A DNA stretch of 64,000 bases from Cantharellus purpuraceus (taxonomy: Eukaryota; Basidiomycota; Agaricomycetes; Cantharellales; Hydnaceae). The notes under the pieces were generated by a model. The model did no database searches. It was not told the DNA's origin and saw only the letters and a list, made by a program, of their open reading frames with translations. Shown in pieces: positions 1 to 10,190 of the stretch. The stretch lies in contig JALBUN010000045.1 of assembly GCA_025174535.1 (NCBI GenBank), positions 868,001 through 932,000 on the forward strand, written 5' to 3'. Position numbers and translations under genes: made by a program. How positions within the stretch are numbered: position 1 is the stretch's first letter; each line of letters begins with the position of its first letter.

Positions 1-1419
1 AACCCGCAAAATTATGGTGTTAGGGCAAACTCTAAATCACCACAATTCCGTGAATGAACAGCTGAGAAGAATATCAAATCCTACTGCAGCACAACTCCAG
101 AAACAATTTAACGTTTGTACTTTGGTTACAATCCGTTGTAATGGTCAATGCAGACGATACGCAGGAAGGTAATACGTTTCTTAGCAGTAGGGAATGAATA
201 AGACTTCCAGAGTCTAGAGTTCACGGACGCTTAGGGGTCCAGATATTCCAAAAAGAGGGGAATGCACTTAGAGAGGAAGTAGGTGGATGAATCCAACCAT
301 CCAACCAGTGACACTCTGAAGCGGGTAACAGCAATGTGTGAAGTAGTCTAGCAACTGCCTCACACAAGTTCAAGATTCTAATGCTCTGCAAAGGCAGTAC
401 ACACTAGTAACTTAAACAAGAGCACTAATGGCAGGACTATCAACAGACAATCTCACCCTGTAGATTCGTAGTCATGCGAGGTAGATACTACACTCACGCC
501 CAAAGCAGGACAATCACTACTTCGAGTGCAATCAAATACAGTTACACAACTGTAAGCGACCCTTGAACTGGACAATCAACAGTTACTGAGATATAGAGGA
601 TGACACTGTATGTCACTCTAGTCACACTGATGTGCAAATGATGGGGTAGAAAATGGTTATTTATTCAGAGGCAGAATGGGCTCCTTTTATATTGTATTTA
701 CAGGAGCTGACTAATACTACTGGAAACTTCTACCTATTAATAGATGGAAACTACTGGAAGCTAGTGGAATATGTGAGAAGGGGGTTGAAGTTTCCTAGCC
801 AATGAGCTGCTTGGATTTGCTCTGACTCATGGCATGAGTCATGGATGGAGTCATAGTGTGACTCAGAGCAGGAGTCATAGTATGAGTAATCACAGGAGTC
901 ATGGTATGAGTCATGGAAGGAGTCATAGCATGAGTCACCATTACTCAAATAACTCGGTCAATACTTCGTTTCCCGGGCTGATTAGCACAGCTATGGGTAG
1001 GCACAGCTTCTATTGAACTCTCCACTGAAAATGGAGTCAGGAGGTGTAGTGGTTGTGAAGATATTGAGCATTTACTGGCAGTGGTGACCAGATTGAGTCG
1101 GAGATTAAAATGAGTCATGTGATCGAAAATGAGTCAGTAGTCCGGGTGACTCCGGCTGACTTTGGGGCTGCTGACATCTGCGAAGGTTTGTGGGTCCATG
1201 TGGGTCCCAAAACTTCGCCCAGCAGAACAATAAGTTTGTAGACTCATTTCTGCATGGAAAATTCCCAAAAAAATATGAAAAAATAGAGAATATTTGAATG
1301 GCCCTGAATCAAGAGAAAGCAGCACATATATGCTGATATTTTAAGGCCATGAAGTGAAATTGTACAGTTTCGGGACTTTAAACAAGATCTTTTTTAAGGG
1401 AAAACCAGTTCCCATACAG
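1..1419 (-). mobile_element. LTR-B copy, left edge (about 8 bp missing)
   Basis: Read on the minus strand this is the same sequence as the complete LTR at 13348-14699, beginning TGTATGGGAAC at 1419 and running to about 8 bp short of the expected GTTCCAAAACA end, which lies off the window. It is cut into a gag reading frame: bases 1420-1424 should be the 5-bp target duplication, but its partner is outside. Similarity to the right copy is near-perfect at the outer end (for example aacccgc against aacctgc), so it is young. It is about 75 bp longer because a degenerate agtcat-type repeat at 823-945 is expanded. It could be a solo LTR or the 5' LTR of an element extending left. Confidence 0.85.
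823..1136. promoter_or_regulatory. Cluster of TGASTCA (bZIP/Gcn4-type) sites in LTR-B U3
   Basis: Seven exact TGACTCA/TGAGTCA heptamers lie at 823-829, 835-841, 859-865, 907-913, 931-937, 1111-1117 and 1130-1136. They are upstream (in LTR orientation) of the TATAAAAGG-type box of this LTR family. This heptamer is the known consensus of fungal Gcn4/CpcA and of AP-1. The inference is that the LTR promoter carries starvation- or stress-type bZIP input. The expanded repeat at 823-945 adds sites compared with the right copy. Confidence 0.55.
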
Positions 1420-2344
1420 TACTCTTGCGAGCTCCGGAGTTATTGCTGGTGCCGGAGTTGTTCTGACCGGAACCGGGAGCAGCAGCGTTACCAGTGTTTG
1501 ATTTCTGGCCTGAGTTGGCGGTGGCCCGCTTATCGGACCCCTTGTTGGACTTTGGAGTTTTGTCCGATGATTTGTCCAATTTGTTGTTAGCCGAATTTTT
1601 GCAGGAGACCTCGGATTGACGTTCCCAATAACGGGCGTCGATGGATTGGGCGAGCTTGCGAAGGGTAGCCAAACTATCCAGCTTACCGACGCGTGATATC
1701 TCGTCCTTGATGTGGGATGGGAGTCCAACATAAAATTGGTGTCGGAGTGCAGCGTCACCCCATTGGACTTTTGGAGCTAGCTGCTGGAAACTCACAATGT
1801 ATTTTGCGATTTTGTGATTTTCCTTCATCCAAAGTCGATCGAGTTCATTCTCAGCATCGGCTTCAGGGTTGTATGGACCGAAATTGGTCCGAAGTTCGGA
1901 GATGAAGTCGGAGTAGTCCTCTGACCATATTGGGTCATCGGAGTCGTCCATGAGCACTGGCTCAAAGTAGTCCAGTGCAGTGCCCTTGAGATAGGACATG
2001 GTGAAGGTGACCTTTGCCTGATCGGATGTGAATGCGTCGGGGTGATTGCGGAAATTCAACTGGCATTGCACCAAGAATGGCTGGAGCTTGCGTGGATCAG
2101 AGCCATCGAATGGGTCGGGTTCTCAGACCTTGGTCCGGGACTTAGGGGCTTGTGGGTTACGGATGCTGCTAGCGAGCAGGGAGATGGCTTGCGCCAGATT
2201 TGGAGAGGGTGGGGTGTCGTCTTCTTCATTGACGGCCTCTATGTGGTCCGTCGGTTCTTCGACGACCTCGGGGATGGTGTTGATGCTGGGGGCGGGTACT
2301 TCGACGATTCGGGCGCGTTCGGAATTGGCGGTGGATCGTGGCAT
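1420..2344 (-). pseudogene. Ty3/gypsy gag fragment (element G3)
   Basis: On the minus strand, translation from the ATG at 2344 gives a gag start of the MPRSTANSERAR type followed by the acidic EEDDTPPSPNL region, then, after an in-frame TGA near 2121, the capsid-like part (YLKGTALDYFEP, KENHKIAKYIVSFQQL) that matches the gag of G1 at 5752-6894. The stop is a CGA-to-TGA change (gtctga against gtccga in G1). The frame ends abruptly at 1420, where the left LTR-B copy is inserted, so the zinc knuckle and all of pol are missing on this side. Confidence 0.85.
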
Positions 2345-2365
2345 TGGTAGGAGTGAGTATGGCAG

Positions 2366-2376
2366 TTCAAATATAC
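2366..2376 (-). other. Putative primer binding site of G3
   Basis: The 11 bases directly after the LTR-G end (GTATATTTGAA on the minus strand) resemble no tRNA 3' end I recognise. They can pair with TTCAAATATGT inside the LTR (minus strand of 2639-2649), with nine Watson-Crick and two G-U pairs. This is the arrangement known for Tf1-type self-priming. It is inference from complementarity only. Confidence 0.4.
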
Positions 2377-2915
2377 TGTTACGCACTAGGTCCGATTGGG
2401 GTCGGAGATTGGGTTGGAGGTTGGGTTGGAGGTTGGGTTGGAGGTTGGGTCGGAGTCGGAGTATGTCGTGGGGGTTGGAACGGACTTGGCTTCAGCTTAT
2501 GTGCTGCGCCCTCACTAATACCGGTGTCTGAGACTTCGGAGATGGAGTACAACTTAGGGAGTTAGGATTGGACTTAGGAGCTAGGCGTGATTCGATATTC
2601 GAACTGGGGAATGAAGTCCCCAGTCGGGCAACTTAAATACATATTTGAAATCTAATAATAATTACTCTGGTGATGGGTCTCCGAGGCCAACGGCCTTACG
2701 TGAGTATGTCCGAGTCCGATGGGGACGGATGTCCGGGTTCCTATGGTGATGCTGATGCATCAATCGGAACCGGAGATGGATGGGCGGAATCGGCGGTGAC
2801 AATCGGACAGGTAAATGGAGACGTGGCGGTTTCCAAATGGAGTATAGATTTCATGTGCGTGGGGATCTGAGGGGATCGGACAGGGATCTGGGCATTAATG
2901 AATATAGTCATAACA
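2377..2915 (-). mobile_element. LTR-G, 5' LTR of gypsy element G3
   Basis: A 539-bp LTR, minus orientation, starting TGTTATGACTATATTC at 2915 and ending GCGTAACA at 2377, directly upstream of a gag frame. The termini are short imperfect inverted repeats with TG...CA ends. Near its 3' end it holds a 12-bp minisatellite (about 2408-2447, ggttgggttgga type) that varies in copy number among LTR-G copies. It still has many CpG sites, so it is less decayed than the copies at 12577-13119. Confidence 0.85.
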
Positions 2916-2944
2916 GCAGGGGTGACTAGTCAACTGGGGAGTCC

Positions 2945-3376
2945 TGTTTTGGAACCTGCAAAATTATGGTGTTAGGGCAAACTCTAAATCACCACAATTC
3001 TGTGAATGAACAGCTGAGAAGAATATCAAACCCTGCTGCAGCACAACTCCAGAAATGATTTAATGTGTGTACTTTGGTTGTCAATTCACACTTGAATTCA
3101 GGCCAAATGCCTGGTTCAGAGGCAGAGTGCTGACTGTGCAAAGGTTTGTGAGTGCCTATGAGTCCACAACTGTAGCACAGCAGAATAAGAGCATTCTGGG
3201 CCAAGTTCTGCATGGAATATTCCCAAAAAAAATATGGAAAAATAGAGAATATTTGAATAACTCCATTCCAGGTACAAGCACCATGTATATGCTGATATCT
3301 AGGAACAGAAAAGTGAAATAGAGCATATTGGTGCTGCATAAATAGAATTTGATAGGGAAAAGAAGGTTCCCATACA
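2945..3376 (-). mobile_element. LTR-B with large internal deletion
   Basis: Both LTR-B ends are present on the minus strand: TGTATGGGAACC starting at 3376 and GTTCCAAAACA ending at 2945. The element is only 432 bp because about 900 bp of the middle, including the TATA region, is missing; the join is near 3067-3072. The flanking pentamers (agtcc left, gatct right) do not match, so no target duplication is seen. It is more diverged from the other copies than the two outer LTR-Bs. Confidence 0.8.
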
Positions 3377-3459
3377 GATCTGGAGTTCAGCTTTTCAAGA
3401 AGTTACTTGTCAAGAAGCTAGCAACTAAGAAGATGATGAGGTCAAACTTAGTCAATATA

Positions 3460-3885
3460 TGAACTGCTGTAACATACAGAGAATACCCCATATACAAAGA
3501 ATTGAATGAAAAACTAGAGCAGGAGAACAATAGGATGGATTTGGAATACAACACAGAAAGGAGTTTGGAGTTTGGACTCAAGTCCAAACTAATACTAATC
3601 AATATAAAAAGATGAAGGTTATTGTAACCCATATCAAGGAAACTACTTATCAAGAAGACAATAAATGGAGTTTGGGGTTGTCAGAGATGGAGTTGATAGA
3701 CATGGAGTAGAAGGAGGTGGAGATGGAGTCTGGAGATTGGACTTGGTGTTACAGGATATAACAAGTTCAGACTCAAGTCTGAACTCTGAACTCCTTTCCA
3801 TGTTGTATTTCATATCTGTCCTATTGTTCTCCTACTCTAGTTTTTCATTCAATTCTTCATATACTTATACATGTTATTCTCTGTA
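3460..3885. repeat. Inverted repeat with about 125-bp arms
   Basis: The segment around 3465-3590 matches the reverse complement of about 3765-3885 over roughly 125 bp with scattered mismatches; shared text includes gaattgaatgaaaaactag on one arm and its complement on the other. Each arm also holds a near-palindrome (ttggactcaagtccaa and ttcagactcaagtctgaa). The spacer is about 175 bp with related tcaagaag words. It matches neither LTR family and could be a fold-back element or two head-to-head LTR pieces of a third family. Confidence 0.6.
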
Positions 3886-4206
3886 CGCACTAGGTCCGAT
3901 TGGGGGTCGGAGATTGGGTTGGAGGTTTGGTTGGAGTCGGAGAAGGAGTCAGGTACGTCATGGGGGTCGGAACGGACTTGGCTTCAGCTTATGTGCTGCG
4001 CCCTCACTAATACCGGTGTCCGAGATTTCGGAGACGGAGTATGACTGAGAGAGTTAGGGTCGGACTTAGGAACTAGGCGTGATTCAATATTCAAACTGGG
4101 GAATGAAGTCCCCAGTCAGGCAACTTAAATACATATTTGAAATCTAATAATAATTACTCTGGTGATGGGTCTCCGAGGCCGACGGCCTTACATGAGTATG
4201 TCCGAG
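3882..4206 (-). mobile_element. LTR-G fragment, minus orientation
   Basis: This is the 3' part of an LTR-G in minus orientation, from TGTACGCACTAGG (one T short of the usual TGTTACGC terminus) to about gtatgtccgag. There it is cut by the start of the plus-orientation LTR-G at 4207. It contains the shared segments ending in cactaataccggtgtc and the ttaaatacatatttgaaa word of other copies. Confidence 0.8.
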
Positions 4207-4715
4207 TGTTATGACTATATTCATTAACATCCAGATCCCTGTCCGATCCACTCAGATCCCCACGCATATGAAATCTATACTCCATTTGGAAACCGCCATG
4301 TCTCCATCTACCTGTCCGATTGTCACCGCCGATTCCACCCATCCGTCTCCGGTTCCAATTGATGCATCACCATCACCATAGGAACCCGGACATCCATCCC
4401 CGTCAGACTTGGACATACTCATGTAAGGCCATCGGCCTCGGAGACCCATTACCGGAGTAATTATTATTAGATTTCAAATATGTATTTAAGTTGCCTGACT
4501 GGGGACTTCATTCCCCAGTTCAAATATCGAATCACACCTAGTTCCAATCCTAACTCTCTAAGTTGTACTCCGTCTCTGAAATCTTGGACACTGGTATTAG
4601 TGAGGGCGCAGCACATAAGCTGAAGCCAAGTCCGTCCCAACCCCCACAACGTACTCCAACTCCAACGAAACCTCCAACCCAATCTTCAACCCCCAATCGG
4701 ACCCAGTGCATAACA
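4207..4715 (+). mobile_element. LTR-G, 5' LTR of gypsy element G2
   Basis: A 509-bp LTR starting TGTTATGACTATATTC and ending GTGCATAACA, followed at once by the putative primer site and a gag start region. It abuts an opposite-orientation LTR-G fragment at 3882-4206, so the two form a hairpin-prone inverted pair. TTCAAATATGT at 4473-4483 is the candidate self-primer. Confidence 0.85.
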
Positions 4716-5189
4716 GTATATTTGAACTGCCATACTCACTCCTACCAATGCCATGATCCACTGCCAATTCCAAACGTGCATGAACCGTCGAGGTGCCTGC
4801 TCCCAGCATCGACACCATCCCTGAGGTCGTTGAAGAACTGATGGACCACATAGAGGCTGTCAATGAAGAAGACGACACCCCGCCCTCTCCAAATCTGGCA
4901 CAAGCCATCTCCCTGCTTGCCAGCAGCATCTGTAACCCACAAGCCCCTAAGTCCCGGACCAAGGTCCGAGAACCTGACCCCTTTGATGGCTCCGATCCAT
5001 GAAAGCTCCAGCCGTTCTTGGTGCAATGCCGGTTGAATTTCTGCGACCGCCCCGACGCGTTCACATCCGATTGGGCGAAGGTCACCTTTGCCATGTCCTA
5101 TCTCAAGGGCACTGCACTGGACTACTTTGAGCCAGTGCTCATGGACAACTCCAATGACCCGATATGGTCAGAAGACTACTCCAATTTCA
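4716..5189 (+). pseudogene. Ty3/gypsy gag fragment (element G2), split by G1
   Basis: The segment carries the same leader, acidic region (EEDDTPPSPNLAQAISLLAS) and start of the capsid region as G1 gag. A TGA at 5000-5002 replaces an Arg codon of the G1 copy. The frame ends at 5189, where the 5' LTR of G1 begins; the rest of G2 was not found in the window. Bases 4716-4726 (GTATATTTGAA) are the putative primer binding site. Confidence 0.85.
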
Positions 5190-5719
5190 TGTTATGACTA
5201 TATTCATTAACATCCAGATCCCCGTCCGATCCACTCAGATCCCCGCGCATATGAAATCTATACTCCATTTGGAAACCGCTATGTCTCCATTTTCCTGTCC
5301 GATTGTCACCGCTGATTCCGCCCATCCGTCTCCGGTTCCGATTGATGCATCAGCATCACCATAGGAACCCGGACATCCATCCCCATTGGACTCGGACATA
5401 CTCATGTAAGACCGTCGGCCTCAGAGACCCATCACTGGAGTAATTATTATTAGAGTATTTAAGTTGCCTGACTGGGGACTTCATTCCCCAGTTTGAATAT
5501 CAAATCATGCCTAGCTCCTAAGTCCGATCCTAACTCTCTAAGTTGTACTCCGTCTCCGAAATCTCGGACACCGGTATTAGTGAGGGTGCAGCACATAAGC
5601 TGAAGCCAAGTCCGTTCCAACCCCCACAATGTACTCTGACCCCGACCCAACCTCCAACCCAACCTCCAACCCAACCTCTGATCCAATCTCCAACCCCCAA
5701 CTGGACCTAGTGCGTAACA
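5190..5719 (+). mobile_element. LTR-G, 5' LTR of gypsy element G1
   Basis: A 530-bp LTR with TGTTATG start and GCGTAACA end, inserted in the gag of G2 after tttca (5185-5189). It has about four copies of the 12-bp minisatellite near 5636-5685. Unlike G2 and G3, this copy lacks the TTCAAATATGT segment (attattag is joined straight to agtatttaag near 5450). If self-priming is real, this copy would be a non-primer template. Confidence 0.85.
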
Positions 5720-5751
5720 GTATATTTGAACTGCCATACTCACTCCTACCA

Positions 5752-6894
5752 ATGCCATGATCCACCGCCAATTCCGAACGCGCATGAATCGTCGAGGTAC
5801 CCGCCCCCAGCATCAACACCATCCCCGAGGTCGTCGAGGAACTGACAGACCACATAGAGGCTGTCAATGAAGAAGATGACACCCCGCCCTCTCCAAATCT
5901 GGTGCAAGCCATCTCCCTGCTCGCTAGCAGCATCCGTAACCCACAAGCCCCTAAGTCCCGGACCAAGGTCCGAGAACCCGACCCATTCGATGGCTCTGAT
6001 CCGCGCAAGCTCCAGCCATTCTTGGTGCAATGCCAGTTGAATTTCCACGACCGCCCTGACACATTCACATCCGATCAGGCAAAGGTCACCTTCACCATGT
6101 CCTATCTCAAGGGCACTGCACTGGACTACTTTGAACCAGCGCTCATGGATGACTCCGATGACCCGATATGGTCAGAGGACTACTCCGACTTCATCTCCGA
6201 ACTTCAGACCAATTTCGGTCCATACAACCTCGAGGCCGATGCCGAGAACAAACTCGATCGACTTCGGATGAAGGAAAATCACAAAATCGCAAAATACATT
6301 GTGAGTTTCCAGCAGCTAGCTCCAAAAGTCCAATGGGGCGACGCCGCACTCCGATGCCAATTTTATGTTGGACTCCCATCCCGCATCAAGGACGAGATAT
6401 CATGCGTCGGTAAGCCAGATACTTTGGCTACCCTCCACAAGCTCGCCCAATCCATCGACACCCATTATTGGGAACATCAATCCGAGGTCTCCCGCGAAAA
6501 TTCAGCCAACAACAAATTGGACAAATCATCAGACAAGACACCAAAGTCCAACAAGGGGTCCGATAAGAGGACCACCGCCAACTCAGGCCAGAAGTCAAAC
6601 ACTGGTAACGCTGCCACTTCCGGTTCCAGTCAGAACAACTCCGGCACCAGCAATAACTCCGGAGCTCGCAAGAGTACTCTGGACCTCTCCACCAAGCTGG
6701 GGAAGGATGGAAAACTTACCCAGCAGGAACGCCAGCGCTGCATGGACAACAACCTCTGTCTGTTCTGCAGAAAGCCTGGCCACCAAGCCAAGGATTGCAA
6801 CAAGGCAACCTCGTCCGCAGCAAAGGCAAAGGGCCGTGCCGCCAACGCCACGACGGACAAGTCCAATGCAAAAGTGACAGACCCAAAAAAATAG
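5752..6894 (+). pseudogene. Ty3/gypsy gag of element G1
   Basis: Gag begins at the ATG at 5752 in the same frame as G3 but has TGA codons at 5758-5760 and 5785-5787 where G3 has CGA. It is then open to the TAG at 6892-6894. Regions in order: short basic leader, acidic linker, capsid-like segment (FTMSYLKGTALDYFEPALMD through KIAKYIVSFQQLAPKVQWG), a Ser/Asn/Lys-rich linker, and one CCHC zinc knuckle (CLFCRKPGHQAKDC) near 6760-6800 that would bind genomic RNA. Pol overlaps in the -1 frame. The 5' stops make this copy non-functional. Confidence 0.85.
6885..6891 (+). promoter_or_regulatory. Slippery heptamer A_AAA_AAA before gag stop
   Basis: Seven A residues at 6885-6891 sit in the gag frame as CCA AAA AAA TAG, so the heptamer is phased X XXY YYZ and is followed directly by the gag stop. 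A -1 slip continues as ATA GTA AGC into the pol frame (IVSSPIAS...). The frame relation (gag codons start at 1 mod 3, pol at 0 mod 3) is read directly. Function is inferred from known retroelement frameshift sites. Confidence 0.6.
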
Positions 6895-8786
6895 TAAGCA
6901 GTCCTATAGCCTCCATACAGGCTGAGGGCTGCATTGGTACTCCCCGTACGACAAACGAGGTCCGCCTGAACGCATCCACTCTTTCCCACTCCGACTCCCT
7001 TACCCTCCTCGTCTACTCCAACTCCATTCCCGATACCACTATTCAAGCATTAATTGACTCCGGTTCTACTCACTGTTTCCTTGATTCCTCTTTTTCCGAT
7101 TTACATAAACTCCATACATACACCATAACTCCGATACCACTCCGATTATTTGATGGCACTACTAATGCTGTTATTTCACAAGCTATAGATCTGTCTATCC
7201 ATTTTTCTGTCGGAGAAATCCAGAACCTTACATTCTATGTTACTCCACTTGACTCCAGCTGTTCTGTGGTTCTCAGACATAACTGGCTCACCCGCTACAA
7301 TCCGTTGATTGACTGGGCATTGGGCCATATCACATTCCATTCTCCAGTACAGGCTGTGTCATCCCCAACGTCACCAGCAACTTTAGGTGCAAAACTATCT
7401 TCTGCCTCCACTGACTCCACTCCGATAGATACTCCGTCTACCCCGCCGTTTATATCACTGGTGGATGCTATGGTCTTCGCCAGACTAAGCAAGCTGGATG
7501 GTTCTCACACATTCCAGGTCCACCTCTCCGACCCGATATTCCTCGCTGCTCGTTCTGCCCAATCAACTCCACCAGACCTATCTATGGTTCCTAAGGAGTA
7601 TCATGAGTTCGCCGACGTGTTCAGCAAGTCTAAAGCCGACTCCCTAGCAGGACACTGACCATACGATCTCAAAATTGAACTGGATGACAACTCCACCCCT
7701 CCGCTTGGCCCTATCTACTCGCTATCCCAAAAAAGAGCTACTGGCTCTCCGAACATTCATAGACGAGAACTTGGCCACGGGCTTCATCCACCCATCCCTA
7801 TCTCCCCATGGAGCTCTGGTCCTATTTGTCTGCAAAAAGGATGGATCACTCCATCTATGTGTCGACTTCCATGGACTCAACAAGATCACCAAGAAAGACC
7901 AATACCCAATACCCCGCACCGCGGACCTACTCGAAAGTCCTCGAAAGGCTAAGATCTATTCCAAAATAGATCTCCAACATGCCTACCATCTAGTCCGCAT
8001 CCGAGAAGGCAACAAATGGAAAACGACCTTCCGCACACAATATGGATCTTTCGAGTGGTGCGTCATGCCCTTCGGACTAACCAATGCTCCGGCCGCCTTC
8101 CAGAGGTTCATGAATGATACCTTTGCCGACCTCCTCGATGTGACCATCCTCGTTTACTTAGATGACATTTTGGTATATTTGGACAATGAAGAAGAACATC
8201 AGACACATGTCCGAGAGGTACTCCAACATCTCTGAAAGCATGGCCTCTTCACCCGTGCTGACAAATGTGAATTCCACTCCAACTTGGTTGAATACCTAGG
8301 CTATATCCTCTCCCCGGCAGGATTGACAATGTCTGATGACAAAATCAAAGCCATACAGGAATGGCCAGAACCCCAGAAAGTCAAGGACGTACAGTCCTTC
8401 CTAGGGTTCGCCAACTTCTACCGCCGCTTCATTCATGGCTACTCCAATATCACCGTTCTGCTCACCTGACTCACTAAGAAGGGTATCCAATGGAATTTCA
8501 CTGACGAATGTAGACAGAGCTTTGAGACCTTGAAAAAGGCCTTTACTTCCGCTCCAATACTGACTCATTGGGTTCCAGACGTTCCTATCCTATTAGAGAC
8601 CAATGCCTCCAACTATGCACTTGCCGCGATCCTGTCCATCATCTCTCTGGATGACGGACAAGTCCATCCGATCGCTTTTCACTTGCATACATTTATGCCC
8701 CCCGAACTGAACTATGACGTCCATGACAAAGAGCTCCTTGCCATATATGAAGCCTTCTGGATATGGAGACACTACCTTGAAGGCCC
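6891..8786 (+). pseudogene. Ty3/gypsy pol of element G1 (protease, RT, RNase H start)
   Basis: The -1 frame relative to gag reads an aspartic protease (ALIDSGSTHCFLD), then RT: the [20 protein letters not shown] segment, [20 protein letters not shown] and the catalytic [10 protein letters not shown], then FLGFANFYRRFI and an RNase H start (LETNASNYALAAIL, where the usual TDAS aspartate is Asn). TGA stops at 7656, 8233 and 8467 each fall where related elements carry Arg (family RPYD, LREH, LTRLTKK), consistent with CGA to TGA. The frame ends in WRHYLEG at 8786, where LTR-B is inserted; integrase is not in the window. RT order and motifs fit the chromovirus/Tf1-sushi side of Ty3/gypsy. Confidence 0.9.
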
Positions 8787-9984
8787 TGTATGGGAACCAC
8801 CTTTTCCCTATCAAATTCCATTTATGCAGCACCAATGTGCTATTCTTTGCTTTTCCATTCCTAAATATCAGCATATATTTGATGCTTGTACCTGGAATGG
8901 ACTTATTCAAATATTCTCTATTTTTCCATATTTTTTCGGGAATATTCCATGCAGAACTCAGCTCAGAATCATTTATTTCTGCTGTGCTACAGTTGTGGAC
9001 CCATAGGCGCCCACAAACCTTCGCGCAGCCGGCTCTCCCCTTTTGGACCAGGCATTTGGCCTCAATTCAAGCTCAGATGTCTCTGATCAATAAATATTCT
9101 GTAACTTAACAACCACAGCCTCTCAGGGCACTATTTTCCGTGGAGATCATCACATGACATGTGGCTATCCATGGCTGTCCAAACCAGTGCAGAAAACAGG
9201 GTGGACACCCTTCTTTTTGCCTGATCAGTGCCTAGCTCAGGGATCAGATCAGCTGATGGGTGATCAAATCAGGTGATTGCCTTGGAATATTCTACCCCTT
9301 TCCATAACATTCTAGCTGTTTCCCTCTATTATTAGATAGAACTTTCCAGAACCATTATTCAGCTCCTGATCAGTGTTAGTACTGTGATCAGATCCTGTGA
9401 TTGGCTTGGAATATTCTACCCCTTTCTTCCACCTTCCACAACCTTCCAGTAGTTTCCATCTATTAATAGGTAGAATATTCCAGAAGCATTAGTCAGCCCC
9501 TGTAAATACAATATATAAGGAGGCCATTCTGCCTCTGAAAGAAGAACATATCATCATATTCTACCCATCTTCTGCACACCAGTGTGACTAGAGTGACATA
9601 CAGTGTCATCCTCTATCTCAGTAACTGTTGATTACCAGTTCAAGGATCTTTTACAGTTGTGTAACTGTACTTGATTGCACTTCAAGTAGTGATATTCCTG
9701 CTTTGGGCGTGAGTGTAGTATCTGCCTCACGTGACTACAAATCTACAGGGTGAGATTGTCTGTCGATAGTCCTGCCATTAGTGCTCTTGTTTAAGTAACT
9801 AGTGTGTACTGCCTTTGCAGAGCATTAGAAGCTTGAACTCGTGTGAAGCAGTTGCTAGACTACTTCACACATCGCTGTTACCCGCTTCTGAGTGCCACTG
9901 GTTGGACAGTTGGATTCATCCACCTACTTCCTTTAGCCTCTAAGTGCATTCCCCTCTTTTTGGAATATCTGGACCCCTAAGCGT
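8787..9984 (+). mobile_element. LTR-B inserted in G1 pol, 3' truncated
   Basis: Starts TGTATGGGAACC inside the RNase H frame and follows LTR-B for about 1.2 kb, including the TATA region (caatatataagg near 9509) and the block ending ggacccctaagcgt. It then stops about 230 bp before the usual LTR end, so no 3' target duplication is visible. It differs substantially from the two outer LTR-B copies in its first 700 bp (extra TGATCA-rich text at 9215-9400), so it is a separate subfamily or an older insertion. Confidence 0.8.
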
Positions 9985-10190
9985 TGACGAGCCAGGACGC
10001 ATCGAGGACGCATATCGAACCACTCTGACAGTCCAACTCCGCCAGCGTCTTTTCGTATCAACTTTTAAATAGCGCCGCAACTCCCTCTCCACCTCAGTCT
10101 CTAATTCTAGCCATCGATCGTCACTCGTGTTTCATCGCCATCGATCATTATCAGCCTTCTATTCACACCGATCCTTTCATCATCATTCAC

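Noticed and set aside
820..945. agtcatgg-type direct repeats as a CRISPR-like array
   Set aside because: Units are short, degenerate and without unique spacers; the host is eukaryotic and the text is part of LTR-B.
1394..2074. A 226-codon minus frame as a complete gene
   Set aside because: It is gag of G3 running into the inserted LTR-B; its last residues (VWELVFP) are LTR sequence.
6630..7046. Minus-strand frames opposite gag-pol
   Set aside because: Shadows of the gypsy frames with no motif of their own.
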